A DNA stretch of 62,964 nucleotides, taken from positions 1 to 62,964 of IMG/VR virus record IMGVR_UViG_3300027782_000084; one strand, written 5' to 3'. Shown here piece by piece: positions 1-9,031 of this stretch (position 1 is the stretch's first letter; each line of letters begins with the position of its first letter). This stretch comes from a virus. Below the pieces are notes generated by a model that was not told the origin of the DNA, did no database searches, and saw only the letters and a list, made by a program, of their open reading frames with translations. The position numbers were made by a program, and so were the translations under genes.

Positions 1-1344
1 ACTTTTAAATGCGTCGGCTGAAAACGTAACTAATCTTTCGAAAATTTTAAATAAAGCTGCTGCTGCCAGTAAGACTCCAGGGCCACCTAAAAAATTTCCT
101 ATTCCCTTCAAAAGTCCTTGTCCAATTTTCGATCCAACGTCTTCGCTTTCTGGCGCGAAGTTTTCTAAAGCGCTATTTAATCCACCTAACAAATTTTTTA
201 ATGTTGGGGCGATTGCTATATTACCCGCTTGTGATCCTAATTTTTGTAGATTAGCTAAAGTTTTATTAATGGTTGCACTCAGCGTTTGATTTAATTCTTC
301 ATTCCTAGCATTAGCTTCATCCGTTGCGCCGCTTGATGTCATTAAAGCTCTAGAATATATCGAATACTCATTTCCTAAATCTGCCAAGGAAGCTTTCAAT
401 ACGTTAATTTGAAATACGCCTCCAACCAACTCGGCTACTTGGGCTCTTTGAACTCCAGATAATTTACTATATGTACCAGATAAAGTATTTAAAATAGTTA
501 TAAGTGGTAAAATATTGCCTTCTTGGTCTTTTGTTGCAACCCCTATCGCTTCTAACGCATCCAAGGTGTCAGTTCTTTGGAGTCTTGTAAAAATAGTCTT
601 GAATGAGTTACCGATTACCGCGCCACCTCTAGCCGTGGTTTGTTGAGCGGAAGTAACTAATCCAATAAGTTGATCTAAGCTTACCCCTGCATCTTGAGCA
701 GAACTACCTACTCTTCTTATAGCTTCCGCTAAATCATTGGAACTTACGGCAAAAGATGCGTCAACCGCTGCTAATTTATTAATTAATTCATTTGAGCTTA
801 TGCTAGTTTTATTAAATGAATTTAAAGCTGCAGTAATAGACTCTACGCTGCCTACTACGCCCATACCAGTTAGCCTAGTTAAAATTAACGCATCACTAGT
901 TCTTTTTAAAGTGTCCTCTATGCCTAAACCTTGCCTAGAAAATTCTGTAGCAGCAGAAGCAACTTCAGCAAAACTTTGACCCGTGCTTTTGGCTATATCA
1001 AATAAACTATTACCAAAAGAAGCTAAATTTTTTGTACTAGCATTTAAAATTACATTAATGTCAGTAAGAGATTTTTCAACATCAATAACGCTTTTAATTG
1101 TCTCTGAAAAAGCTTTCTGTACAGCAAAAATAGCACCTGCAGAAGCACCGAAAGCAATAACTCGCGCATTAGATGCGGCCAGTGATTTTTCAAATTCGCC
1201 TAATTGACCATTGATTTTGCCCAACGGTTGAGAAAATCCTTTGCTATTCAGAACTAAAGCCGTATTAGCGACTTTTTCGATCTGTCTTTCTAGGGGTCTA
1301 GTATTCCCCAGTACATCAATAATGATATTATCGCCTTGTGCCAT
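1..1344 (-). CDS. Phage tail tape measure protein (partial, C-terminus outside window)
   Basis: This is the N-terminal 448 residues of an ORF that runs off the left edge of the window. The product begins MAQGDNIIIDVLG and matches the TP901-type tape measure pattern: an early segment with SFAEVASAATEFSRQG, then AAVDASFAVSSNDLAEAIRR and RGGAVIGNSFKTIFTRLQ, then Ala/Leu-rich helix. Tape measure proteins fill the tail tube lumen, set tail length and are ejected with the DNA. The start at 1344 is supported by GAGAGGA seven bases upstream and by a late-type AGTGTAAT motif at 1362-1369. It follows the two putative tail chaperone genes, the usual position for this gene. Confidence 0.93.
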   Translation of the reverse strand, partial: MAQGDNIIIDVLGNTRPLERQIEKVANTALVLNSKGFSQPLGKINGQLGEFEKSLAASNARVIAFGASAGAIFAVQKAFSETIKSVIDVEKSLTDINVILNASTKNLASFGNSLFDIAKSTGQSFAEVASAATEFSRQGLGIEDTLKRTSDALILTRLTGMGVVGSVESITAALNSFNKTSISSNELINKLAAVDASFAVSSNDLAEAIRRVGSSAQDAGVSLDQLIGLVTSAQQTTARGGAVIGNSFKTIFTRLQRTDTLDALEAIGVATKDQEGNILPLITILNTLSGTYSKLSGVQRAQVAELVGGVFQINVLKASLADLGNEYSIYSRALMTSSGATDEANARNEELNQTLSATINKTLANLQKLGSQAGNIAIAPTLKNLLGGLNSALENFAPESEDVGSKIGQGLLKGIGNFLGGPGVLLAAAALFKIFERLVTFSADAFKS

Positions 1345-1361
1345 GGTAATCCTCTCACAGA

Positions 1362-1369
1362 ATTACACT
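1362..1369 (-). promoter_or_regulatory. Late promoter motif upstream of tape measure
   Basis: AGTGTAAT on the minus strand, 17 bases before the tape measure ATG, with a Shine-Dalgarno in between. It is one of about twenty copies placed at starts of late units. Confidence 0.6.
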
Positions 1370-1386
1370 TAAATTTTAATAATATA

Positions 1387-2391
1387 TTATTTAACGCCGT
1401 GTATTTTTAATATTTCTTCAAAGGATAGATTTCCACCTTTTTTATCAGCTTCTTTAACTAAATCTATGACTTCGTCCTTAGAATCTAGCATACCCCTTAG
1501 TTCTTTTTTAGTGGCACCAATATAAGTTTTACCTGAAAATTCTTTATTAGAGTCCTTCTCTTTTTCTTTTGTGGCTAAAGACCTACTCTCGTACCATTCA
1601 ACTAGCTCGTCTAGGGAATTGATAAAAGATGGAGGAATATCGCCAGTCCGTTCCAGATTATATTTATATCCTCTAGCTAACGTAAATAAATTAATTTGGT
1701 TATACGTTAATTTACATAAAGGTTTACCAAAAAATGCATAAGGATCATTCTCTGATAAAAAAAACATATTCATAAAAAAACTAGAAACAGCAGTCTTTTT
1801 AAGGTTTTTAATAGAAAATAAATTATTAAAATTTTGATATAAACCAGCATATTTAATTAAGTCTTCTATTTCTAAGTTAAAAAAGTCTTCTTCTGAATCA
1901 AAGAATTTATCTAAATTTTCATTTTTACAAAATGTTAAATATATGAGATATTCGTTTGATTTTCTTGTTGAATATTCTTCTGCGGTCATACCCAATAATT
2001 CAACTCTATGTTGCTCTATAGAAAATAGCTCCTCTTCTAAAGCTTTTATTTTATTATCTATTTCTTTTTGTTGGGATGAAATGATTAATTTTTTTTTCGT
2101 ATCTATATTTAAATTAATTTCATTTCTGATATTAACTCTTCTCTCTTCTTTCTCTTTTGGCCAAATATTTTTCTCATGTAATAAATTTAATTTATCTTTT
2201 TCTTCTAAAACTCCCATGCTTTTAGATTTATCAAAAAACTCAATATATTTTTCGTAAACGCTAGCAAGATCAATTTCGGTTACATGTTTTAAATAAAGGA
2301 CCCCATCACCTAATTTAGATACAGAATATTCGTTGATTATGTCTTTATAAATCTTTTTAACAAAATTGACGTCTTTAAGTATTTCATTCAC
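1387..2391 (-). CDS. Putative tail assembly chaperone or tail accessory protein
   Basis: A 334-residue soluble, highly charged, helix-rich protein with a coiled-coil-like stretch around residues 75-115 (KKKLIISSQQKEIDNKIKAL). I do not recognise its sequence. The role is inferred from position: it lies directly upstream of the tape measure and downstream of the tail tube, where siphophage tail assembly chaperones are encoded. The start is GTG, two bases after the stop of the preceding gene and with no close Shine-Dalgarno, so it probably depends on translational coupling. The usual -1 frameshift arrangement is not possible here because TGA interrupts the -1 frame. Confidence 0.5.
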   Translation of the reverse strand: MNEILKDVNFVKKIYKDIINEYSVSKLGDGVLYLKHVTEIDLASVYEKYIEFFDKSKSMGVLEEKDKLNLLHEKNIWPKEKEERRVNIRNEINLNIDTKKKLIISSQQKEIDNKIKALEEELFSIEQHRVELLGMTAEEYSTRKSNEYLIYLTFCKNENLDKFFDSEEDFFNLEIEDLIKYAGLYQNFNNLFSIKNLKKTAVSSFFMNMFFLSENDPYAFFGKPLCKLTYNQINLFTLARGYKYNLERTGDIPPSFINSLDELVEWYESRSLATKEKEKDSNKEFSGKTYIGATKKELRGMLDSKDEVIDLVKEADKKGGNLSFEEILKIHGVK

Positions 2392-2393
2392 TT

Positions 2394-3146
2394 TTATGAA
2401 TCAAAAAACTCTTCTAGAGACTTAAACTCTTCCTCTGTTGAAGCTTTGCCCATGTACCATAAGCTAATAAGATAAGCTAGTTTTCTAATTCCAGTACTTA
2501 GTAGAATGTCTTCCTGATCTTCTATTAAATCATAAGCCGTTAATTTATTTTCAAATGTTAACCCTTTGAATACTGGGGAGAAAGTTACTTTTTCATCGTA
2601 AGAAACATATGATAAGTTAAGAACCCACCATAATATAACTTGATTTCTTGCTCTATTTTCTGCAGTTTGATCAAAAACGCTTGATTGTTGCGATTCTAAA
2701 TTTGCTAAATCTTTTTTTATGTTAAGAATCTCGTTTAATAAGTCTTTTATTTTGGCTTCTTGATCTTCTTCGCTTACTTTAGTTAAATTTGCTTGAACTT
2801 TTTCTAATTCAGTTTGTTTTATATACAATGTGACATATAACGTCGCATACCTTTGTTTTTCCGATTCACTTAAAGCACCACCATCGTCTTGATATCTTTT
2901 TGCTATTAAAGATTTAGTCATTAACCCAAGCCTAATTCCTTCTGAGACTTTTACTCCATAAAACAGCTCTGCCTCTTCAAAAGTCCTTCTATCTGGCCGA
3001 ATAATTCTAAAGTAGACTGGAGATTTTTCTTTAATTTTTTTAAGGATTTTTATCTCTTCGCCCCTCTCATTTTTTGAGTTTTCTTGCGTTTCTTTTTCTA
3101 TTTCATTCTCTATCAAGAATTCATAAATATATTTATCTGTTTTCAT
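2394..3146 (-). CDS. Putative tail assembly chaperone partner
   Basis: A 250-residue charged protein with a central predicted coiled coil (about residues 95-150) and a Trp/Tyr-containing C-terminal half (NQVILWWVLNLSYVSYDEK). The family is not recognised. It overlaps the upstream 89-residue ORF by 14 bases and is followed after two bases by the GTG start of the next gene, so the three are co-translated. Its place before the tape measure suggests a tail chaperone or tail-length-linked role. This is positional inference only. Confidence 0.5.
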   Translation of the reverse strand: MKTDKYIYEFLIENEIEKETQENSKNERGEEIKILKKIKEKSPVYFRIIRPDRRTFEEAELFYGVKVSEGIRLGLMTKSLIAKRYQDDGGALSESEKQRYATLYVTLYIKQTELEKVQANLTKVSEEDQEAKIKDLLNEILNIKKDLANLESQQSSVFDQTAENRARNQVILWWVLNLSYVSYDEKVTFSPVFKGLTFENKLTAYDLIEDQEDILLSTGIRKLAYLISLWYMGKASTEEEFKSLEEFFDS

Positions 3147-3402
3147 TTGGTACTCCTATTTTAGATTCAATAAAACCTTTGGTTCTTTTAAAATTAGCTT
3201 TTCCGCCAATCTTTATAATAAAATTATTTCTTTTTTCTTCATCCCAACTCATATATTTATTAAAAAGTTTTGGGCTGGAAATATCTTCAACTTTAAAAGA
3301 GTTAAATCCAAAATTAAACCTTAACTCTCTTTGGGTGGTTTGTAGGTCGAGGTTAGCCGAAATGATAGCTTCTGGACTAAAATTAAAATATTTTGGTTTC
3401 AT
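3133..3402 (-). CDS. Small hypothetical tail-operon protein
   Basis: An 89-residue basic protein (starts MKPKYFNFSPEAIISANLD) with no recognised domain. It overlaps its neighbours on both sides (4 bases with the 95-residue gene upstream, 14 bases with the 250-residue gene downstream), which supports it being a real translated member of the tail operon. Confidence 0.65.
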   Translation of the reverse strand: MKPKYFNFSPEAIISANLDLQTTQRELRFNFGFNSFKVEDISSPKLFNKYMSWDEEKRNNFIIKIGGKANFKRTKGFIESKIGVPNENR

Positions 3403-3686
3403 TTTTTTATTTCTATGTTAAGAAAATCGAAATTCTTTTCAATCTCGCGAATAGTTTCATTCCCAAGATCAAGTATCCTCTTTCTTAAATAATTATATTT
3501 ATTATCATCAAAATAATCAACACTTTTTAATATCTCTAAGCTAACATCTTTGTTTAATTTATTTAACATATTAGTGTGATCTTCTTGTACGTCTTCTATT
3601 AAATTAAGATATCTTTTATATAAATTAACGACATTTCGATGTATTTGGAACATCAAATACTCTTTGAGATTTGCTTTATCTTGCAT
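3399..3686 (-). CDS. Small helical hypothetical protein, first gene of tail chaperone operon
   Basis: A 95-residue charged, helix-rich protein (MQDKANLKEYLMFQIHRNVV...). No family recognised. It is the first gene after the terminator at 3733-3756 and is preceded by a late-type motif inside the terminator tail (3725-3732) and an AAAGG Shine-Dalgarno. It thus starts the operon that ends with the tape measure. Confidence 0.65.
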   Translation of the reverse strand: MQDKANLKEYLMFQIHRNVVNLYKRYLNLIEDVQEDHTNMLNKLNKDVSLEILKSVDYFDDNKYNYLRKRILDLGNETIREIEKNFDFLNIEIKK

Positions 3687-3724
3687 AAACCTTTATCCTT
3701 TGTTAAACCTTGTGCCTATATACC

Positions 3725-3732
3725 TTTACACT
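3725..3732 (-). promoter_or_regulatory. Late promoter motif (AGTGTAAA) restarting transcription after terminator
   Basis: AGTGTAAA on the minus strand overlaps the T-run of the terminator that follows the tail tube gene, 38 bases before the next ATG. This is a terminator-then-promoter junction. Confidence 0.5.
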
Positions 3733-3756
3733 AAAAAACCCGCCGAAGCGGGTTTT
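3733..3756 (-). terminator. Rho-independent terminator with UUCG tetraloop after tail tube gene
   Basis: On the minus strand: AAAACCCGC, loop TTCG, GCGGGTTTT and further Ts. The stem is five GC pairs extended by A-U pairs, closed by the very stable C(UUCG)G loop and followed by six U. It lies 26 bases after the tail tube stop. Confidence 0.92.
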
Positions 3757-3781
3757 CTAGATTCATTATATTTTTTAAATA

Positions 3782-4831
3782 TTAACTATTAGCGAAAATA
3801 AACAATCCGCCGACTTGATCGTTTGGACCGCCGATTTGAGCGCTCCAATTCATTGTTACGGATTTGTTATCGCCAACGCTGCTCGAGAAGTCTTGCGAGT
3901 CTAGTTTAGCTCCTCTAAGAACATAACTTATAGCTTCTGTATCAGTATTTGGTTTATTAATTTTAATTTGTAGATTATGTTTTGCAGAATCATTATTAAT
4001 GATATCCGCTAGATTTGCAGCTTCAACGTCACCCATGATCGCATCAACACTCATTGTCACGGTAACTGGAAATTTGATTTCTCTCGTAAAGGCAAATCTG
4101 CTTCCAAGTTTTTGAATTGGATCTCTACCAAGATCAAATTTGACTGAAGCTTTTTGGATCTTCAAATCAGAAGATACAACGCCAGTTGCCCCAGCGATTG
4201 TTAGATCTACATCTCCTGGTCGGAGAGCTGAATATCCCGCACCAGTAACTGGATTTGGAATTGTAAATATGCCAGCTACAGAAGAACCGTCCTCTGGATT
4301 AATTGTTGGAAGAGTTCCCGAGATATCTGCATAAAATCTCATATTCATTCCTTCGCCATTGATTGAAACTGTTGGAATATTTCCTACGGAAGCTTCCATG
4401 CTATAAGATGATAAGAATCCATTTCCAATACCGATAGTTTTTCCACCAGTTTTACCATCAATATTTGCATCTTTACCTTCGCCAACCGTTAGAATATAAT
4501 AGTTATTTGTATCTTTATTAGCTGTTAAAATTCCCGATAAAGCTGGTGTTCCTGCTGTTGCAATGGTGCCAACTCCAGTTGCTACTGAAAGTCCTAAATT
4601 TGCTTCGTTTTCTCCAGAATTTAAATAGTAAGAAAAATCAAAATTAACTGTTGGTTGCTCGAGAATGATACGATCAATTGAGGCTAATTGGCCGTATTGA
4701 TTAATGTCTTGTCTTGTTACTTCGAAACTATAGTTTGCACTTTGAACACGGTTTAATTGCTTTGGTGAAGCATCTCCAGTTGCACCTACGAAAAGCGCTT
4801 CGCTTTGATAAATTACTCTTTTTCTTGCCAT
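3782..4831 (-). CDS. Putative major tail tube protein
   Basis: A 349-residue, Gly/Ser/Thr-rich, beta-rich protein without membrane segments or Cys. It begins MARKRVIYQSEALFVGATG and ends GGPNDQVGGLFIFANS. It has its own strong Shine-Dalgarno (AGGAG, eight bases from ATG) and is followed at once by a strong terminator, as expected for a very abundant structural protein. It lies between the neck genes and the putative chaperone/tape measure genes, the classical tail tube position. A tail sheath could also sit here, but 349 residues with no second tube-like gene favours a tube. Confidence 0.7.
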   Translation of the reverse strand: MARKRVIYQSEALFVGATGDASPKQLNRVQSANYSFEVTRQDINQYGQLASIDRIILEQPTVNFDFSYYLNSGENEANLGLSVATGVGTIATAGTPALSGILTANKDTNNYYILTVGEGKDANIDGKTGGKTIGIGNGFLSSYSMEASVGNIPTVSINGEGMNMRFYADISGTLPTINPEDGSSVAGIFTIPNPVTGAGYSALRPGDVDLTIAGATGVVSSDLKIQKASVKFDLGRDPIQKLGSRFAFTREIKFPVTVTMSVDAIMGDVEAANLADIINNDSAKHNLQIKINKPNTDTEAISYVLRGAKLDSQDFSSSVGDNKSVTMNWSAQIGGPNDQVGGLFIFANS

Positions 4832-4864
4832 ATTATTATTCTCCTATTTAAATCTGTAACTATT

Positions 4865-4872
4865 ATTACAGT
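4865..4872 (-). promoter_or_regulatory. Variant late motif (ACTGTAAT) before tail tube gene
   Basis: ACTGTAAT within a short palindromic stretch, 33 bases upstream of the tail tube ATG and followed by AGGAG. It differs from the consensus at one base, so it is a weaker call. Confidence 0.35.
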
Positions 4873-4898
4873 AATAAAAAAAGAATGAGAAACTAATT

Positions 4899-5735
4899 TT
4901 ATCCTCTGGGATATCTAATATTATTCAGAGTAAAGTCAATAAAAGCTGGGAATACTTGATTATTTTTTGTATTTAAATTAGCAAATATTTTGCTTACATT
5001 TACTTCTGAAATATAGAATCCATTAACTCCAACATCAATATTTTGAGTTAAACTATCATAGTTATAGTGCCCATTATTTAATCCACCAAAATTATTAAAT
5101 GGGCTATTGATTAATGGTACATAGTCTCTAGCTGTGTCTTTTAATATACTGCAAAGTGCATCTAAATTAAACATATTATCAGCCATAACTACTGCTCGGA
5201 CTGATATTTGAGTATTATCTTCTCCACCAAAAGCGAATGGTTGATTAATACCACCGTTATTTTTAAGGAATACGCATGGATAAGTTATTGCTTCTATGGC
5301 TAAACCAGTTGGGGTTTGACTAGTTTTAGGTCTGGCTTGATATTGGCTTTCAAACAAAATCTCTTCTTCTGGCTGATTCGTTAGATATAAATTGAAGTCT
5401 TTAACTGCATAATTCCCGCTAATAGTATTTGTCCCTTGCCCAGATACGAAATAAACTTGACCATTCTGAGGACTTATACCAGTTAAATTATTTTGACCAA
5501 TAGCTTGAAAATTATTATTAACATAAACTCCAGAAAGTATATTAGCTCCACTTATAGAACTATCGCAAACAACTTGTTTAAAAGGCAGACCATAACTATA
5601 AAATCCATTATAAATATTTGTAATTGGATAAAATTGACTAGAGAAATTTTTATACGCTTCTCCTTTTTTTAAGATCACATGATCCATCCACATAAGCATA
5701 CTTGACATCAAAAGGTTATCTAGTTGGATTTTCAT
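4899..5735 (-). CDS. Hypothetical neck/tail structural protein
   Basis: A 278-residue soluble protein rich in Asn/Gly and aromatics (MKIQLDNLLMSSMLMWMDHVILKKGEAY...). Not recognised. It overlaps the stop of the upstream neck gene by four bases and precedes the tail tube. That position fits a tail terminator or head-tail completion protein, though no diagnostic motif is visible. Confidence 0.55.
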   Translation of the reverse strand: MKIQLDNLLMSSMLMWMDHVILKKGEAYKNFSSQFYPITNIYNGFYSYGLPFKQVVCDSSISGANILSGVYVNNNFQAIGQNNLTGISPQNGQVYFVSGQGTNTISGNYAVKDFNLYLTNQPEEEILFESQYQARPKTSQTPTGLAIEAITYPCVFLKNNGGINQPFAFGGEDNTQISVRAVVMADNMFNLDALCSILKDTARDYVPLINSPFNNFGGLNNGHYNYDSLTQNIDVGVNGFYISEVNVSKIFANLNTKNNQVFPAFIDFTLNNIRYPRG

Positions 5736-6304
5736 TTGATTTTCTCTATATTTTTAACAAAATTATTTATCATGCCAGAAATATACCTTGTTGTTCTGAA
5801 CGTGCCACTTCTAATTTTATTTTTGTTCTGTAAGCCTTCTTTTGATCTTCCTTCAATAAACTTTTTATACATATAGCTGCTAAACCCAGAGATGCCCTTT
5901 TCAATTCCCACAGCCCAACTATTTCCATTTTCCCAAGGCATGCGAGTTACATTTTTTATTTTATTTAAATTTGGATATTCAATTTCGAAACGTATAGAGT
6001 TTGCGCTTTTTTTCCTGGACATTCTGAAGCTATTTTTGATTAAACTTCTTAATTCTTCTACGGGATTATCTGAACTATTAAAGCCAATGAAACTAAATAA
6101 ATTCCCTATTCCTCCTAATGTATTTGAAACATTTTGGGCGGTAGGGCCAGCTTCAATTTCCTGTGTTACTGGGCTAGAGTCGAATTCATTTAAAAATATT
6201 TCTTGAGCATTATTAAACTTTTCATTGACAACATTAACTGCATTTTTTTCAAATTTCTTATTATTCGCCAAAGCCTTATCAAAATCTATATTGACCCTTT
6301 TCAT
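5732..6304 (-). CDS. Putative neck / tail completion protein
   Basis: A 190-residue basic protein. The central part (WENGNSWAVGIEKGISGF) followed by a basic tail (RSGTFRTTRYISGMINNF) recalls HK97 gp10-like neck proteins, but the match is weak. It overlaps the neighbouring genes by one and four bases within the neck operon (7390 to 4899). Confidence 0.45.
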   Translation of the reverse strand: MKRVNIDFDKALANNKKFEKNAVNVVNEKFNNAQEIFLNEFDSSPVTQEIEAGPTAQNVSNTLGGIGNLFSFIGFNSSDNPVEELRSLIKNSFRMSRKKSANSIRFEIEYPNLNKIKNVTRMPWENGNSWAVGIEKGISGFSSYMYKKFIEGRSKEGLQNKNKIRSGTFRTTRYISGMINNFVKNIEKIK

Positions 6305-6747
6305 TAAAATGTCTCTTTTAGATAAAAAACGTAGTATATTAAACCTTGATAATTTTTTATAACATCTGTGCTTATAAGGTTAAATGTTTTATTATCGAAT
6401 GTAATTTTTTCTGTTATATCTTGATTAATATAATTTTTTGCACCTTCTTTAACTTTAATTTCTACTATTTGGTTTGGAAATTTTAATTTTATTTCATTAT
6501 CAATTTGTAAATTTTCTTTAGCCAAATTATAATTTATAATTGCATCAAAAGTTTGATTTCTAGGAGTATACGTATAATCGACTACATTAGAATTTTCTTC
6601 ATATCCTAGTAATTGGTTAGTCGTATTTTGCAATATATTTTTAATTGGTTGTTTATGAACAGTAATTGACCTTTTAAACGTATCAAAGTGATCATTTATT
6701 GCTTGTTTGTAGGCAGCTATTTCTGAACTAAGTATCAGGGACGCCAT
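6304..6747 (-). CDS. Putative head-tail stopper / neck protein
   Basis: A 147-residue protein with a helical N-terminus and a beta-rich C-terminus (KITFDNKTFNLISTDVIK). This is the size and order expected of a head closure protein (SPP1 gp16-like) between the adaptor and the tail completion protein. No specific family motif is seen. It shares its stop/start region with both neighbours. Confidence 0.4.
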   Translation of the reverse strand: MASLILSSEIAAYKQAINDHFDTFKRSITVHKQPIKNILQNTTNQLLGYEENSNVVDYTYTPRNQTFDAIINYNLAKENLQIDNEIKLKFPNQIVEIKVKEGAKNYINQDITEKITFDNKTFNLISTDVIKNYQGLIYYVFYLKETF

Positions 6748-6748
6748 A

Positions 6749-7390
6749 TTATAAATTTTCTATATTTCTTATAGAGTAATTGTAGGAATAAGATCTATCT
6801 GTGCCTGGAATAGTGTCATCTCCTGCAATCTGCAATGGATTGATTTCGTTTAAATTATAACTTTGAGTTAGCATTTTTAATTCTTCGGCTTCTTGTTTTT
6901 TTAATTCTACGAAATTTAAACCTAACTGCCTTACAAATTGGGTATTTGCTTTAATTGCGTCTGTTGCTCTTTTATAAATTTGACTTGTGCTTTCGCTATT
7001 TGTTTTCTTATATGAGAATCCATTTTCTGAAATTTCTAAACTATCAGAATTAGCTGATCCAGTTGTAGCGTTTTCTCCACTGGAAGAAGTATCTTGATTT
7101 ATTAAATTTAAATTATTAGATTTTCCTATCAATTTTATAATCTGTCTATCATAATAATGTATATTATACATTTTCTTAAAGATTGATTTTTCTATTATTG
7201 TGAACGTTTCTGGACTGATAGCATCTACTTCTAGGTCTAGAGTATTTATGGTGTATTTTTTGTTAATTAAAATATTTAATTTACCCAAATTCGTTCTTAG
7301 CCAAAAAGCTATACTAGGGATACTAATATCACTTGGCTCGCCTAATTCGCGATAAATTTCGTCTGATATATCTACAATTTTATTGGTCAT
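6749..7390 (-). CDS. Putative head-tail adaptor (neck) protein
   Basis: A 213-residue acidic protein. Its N-terminus (EIYRELGEPSDISIPSIAFWLRTNLGKLN) is typical of phage head-tail connector/adaptor proteins that bind below the portal. It is the first gene of the neck operon, with a late motif nine bases upstream of ATG and no Shine-Dalgarno, consistent with a nearly leaderless transcript. Confidence 0.55.
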   Translation of the reverse strand: MTNKIVDISDEIYRELGEPSDISIPSIAFWLRTNLGKLNILINKKYTINTLDLEVDAISPETFTIIEKSIFKKMYNIHYYDRQIIKLIGKSNNLNLINQDTSSSGENATTGSANSDSLEISENGFSYKKTNSESTSQIYKRATDAIKANTQFVRQLGLNFVELKKQEAEELKMLTQSYNLNEINPLQIAGDDTIPGTDRSYSYNYSIRNIENL

Positions 7391-7399
7391 ATAATAGAT

Positions 7400-7407
7400 A
7401 TTACACT
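7400..7407 (-). promoter_or_regulatory. Late promoter motif, neck operon
   Basis: AGTGTAAT, nine bases from the ATG at 7390. The surrounding bases (TATAGTGTAATATCTATT) are identical to those in front of the gene starting at 8670. No -35 box is visible. Confidence 0.72.
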
Positions 7408-7449
7408 ATATAATATTAAAAATTACCAATAACCTAAAGCTAATTTAGA

Positions 7450-8670
7450 TTAAAAACCATAAGTGGCAGGATTATAGTAATAATATCCTAAACCCTGTGT
7501 TGTTTTTGCTATAGTTGGTGCTGAAAAACTAAATGATAGTTCATCCCCCTCTTCGTTTTCTCCAAATTGAATTCTTATTGGATAATAAACTCCAGCAGTT
7601 AAACTTATTGGTGAAGATGCGACTTCACTAGGCCCATGTAATCCACCATTATTTACATTAGCATTAGCTGTTGTAAAGCCAGCAAGAGCATTAGAGCCAA
7701 TCCAAAGATAACTTGCATCATCTGAACTTGTGTAAAAAGTATAATTTTCAGTTGAACTTGCTTTAAAGTATCCAAGCCATTGCCAGCTATAATAATCATC
7801 GTAACTAGTAAATCCATTTATTTCAGTTAATTGATTAACATCTCCATGAAGAGTTGCTGTATTAAACCAATTTACGTCATCATCAAAATATGAAAGGTAT
7901 CTTTTACCATATAATCCATTAGAATAATTAATAGATGTATTAATTTTATTAATTTTAAATTTTTTGCCAATACTATTATACGTAGACACAGATGTAGCAT
8001 TAACTACAAAAGTTTTTAGAGCATCAAATAAAGTAGCACTACCAATTTGAACTGCTGGATAATTACTTATTAGGAGATAAAAAGCAGTAACAGATTGACC
8101 ATTTAAATTTGAAACATCTATTGTTTCATTTCCATTCTCATCGCCACTTTCAGTATAAGTAAAATTGATAGTTGGCTTGCTATTTGGATAATATACAATA
8201 AAACATTCTACTATAGATGGGTCGTTCTGATTGTTATCTATGCTTTCACTAATATAAATAGAAAATTTTCTGCCTTGATAATCAAAGTCTTGTTGATATT
8301 GATATTTAGTTTCACTTCCGTCACTTCCATAATTGCCCTGAACACTTAAAGTAAAATTTGAAGTTTGTGTGGTTTTATATATAAAAGGATATGATGTATA
8401 ACAAAAGGTATTTGCAGATTCAGTATCATATATTTGCGGCGCTCCATTCAAATAGACTGTATTTCCACCATCATACATATCACCTCCACCATCACCAATA
8501 TCATAGCTACCACCATCATATTCATAATTATAAAAATTAGTTATGCTTGATCTTAATATAGGCAAAACAGTGTTTCTTATGTATGTTGAATCTCTTATAA
8601 ATGTTTGCGCATTAATTATTTGTAATTTTTTATTATTTGATGAATTTTTAGTGATTAGTAATTTAGGCAT
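7450..8670 (-). CDS. Adhesin with C-terminal PA14/GLEYA-type domain
   Basis: A 406-residue protein. The C-terminal third (YGKRYLSYFDDDVNWFN, WQWLGYFKASSTENYTFY, SSDDASYLWIG, YYPIRIQFGE) has the pattern of PA14/GLEYA carbohydrate-binding domains. The N-terminal half is Tyr/Gly/Asn-rich and unrecognised. It likely sits on the virion surface and binds host glycans. A second protein with the same domain is at 46756-47655. It has its own late motif and so forms a single-gene unit. Confidence 0.7.
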   Translation of the reverse strand: MPKLLITKNSSNNKKLQIINAQTFIRDSTYIRNTVLPILRSSITNFYNYEYDGGSYDIGDGGGDMYDGGNTVYLNGAPQIYDTESANTFCYTSYPFIYKTTQTSNFTLSVQGNYGSDGSETKYQYQQDFDYQGRKFSIYISESIDNNQNDPSIVECFIVYYPNSKPTINFTYTESGDENGNETIDVSNLNGQSVTAFYLLISNYPAVQIGSATLFDALKTFVVNATSVSTYNSIGKKFKINKINTSINYSNGLYGKRYLSYFDDDVNWFNTATLHGDVNQLTEINGFTSYDDYYSWQWLGYFKASSTENYTFYTSSDDASYLWIGSNALAGFTTANANVNNGGLHGPSEVASSPISLTAGVYYPIRIQFGENEEGDELSFSFSAPTIAKTTQGLGYYYYNPATYGF

Positions 8671-8679
8671 ATAATAGAT

Positions 8680-8687
8680 ATTACACT
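8680..8687 (-). promoter_or_regulatory. Late promoter motif before PA14/GLEYA adhesin
   Basis: AGTGTAAT nine bases before the ATG at 8670, in a sequence context identical to the neck operon promoter. Confidence 0.72.
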
Positions 8688-8733
8688 ATATATATTTAAT
8701 TAAAAATAAAGTGTTTAAATTAAAAATAATATG

Positions 8734-9030
8734 CTACTCGTAACGAATAGCATCAATCTCTTCATTTGTTGTGCAATTTAATGCGGCTGCTTTGCATGCT
8801 AAATATTTGTTTCTGCACTCATTAATCCAGTTAAGAATCTGCGCTTTCTTTTCACCATCATAGATTCCATTCGCACAATTACGTTCATCTGTTTCTGTGA
8901 CTTTTGTGCGTATTAGTCTAGTAGTTTGTTCTGCCCACACCTCTTTTCGCTCTTCAATAGCTTCGGTTAATGTTCTGGTATCCTCGACTCTTACGAGTTC
9001 ACCATTTTGATAATATTCTTGGCGTGGCAT
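8734..9030 (-). CDS. Small hypothetical protein of fibre cluster
   Basis: A 98-residue charged, helical protein with four Cys (NCANG, INECRNKYLACKAAALNC). It ends the small operon 9997-8734 after two putative virion proteins. Its size and position downstream of fibres would suit a fibre assembly factor, but there is no sequence support for that. Confidence 0.6.
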   Translation of the reverse strand: MPRQEYYQNGELVRVEDTRTLTEAIEERKEVWAEQTTRLIRTKVTETDERNCANGIYDGEKKAQILNWINECRNKYLACKAAALNCTTNEEIDAIRYE

Positions 9031-9031
9031 A

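Noticed and set aside
737-1207. Two plus-strand ORFs in the first 1.3 kb
   Set aside because: They lie antisense to a clear tape measure protein and have low-complexity, shadow-like composition.
2394-2420. Programmed -1 frameshift at the T6 run near the end of the 250-residue gene
   Set aside because: The heptamer is not of X-XXY-YYZ form and a TGA follows at once in the -1 frame, so no fusion could be made.
3782-4831. Tail sheath protein instead of tube
   Set aside because: Sheath proteins are usually longer and are followed by a separate tube gene. Only one candidate of this type lies before the chaperone/tape measure genes.
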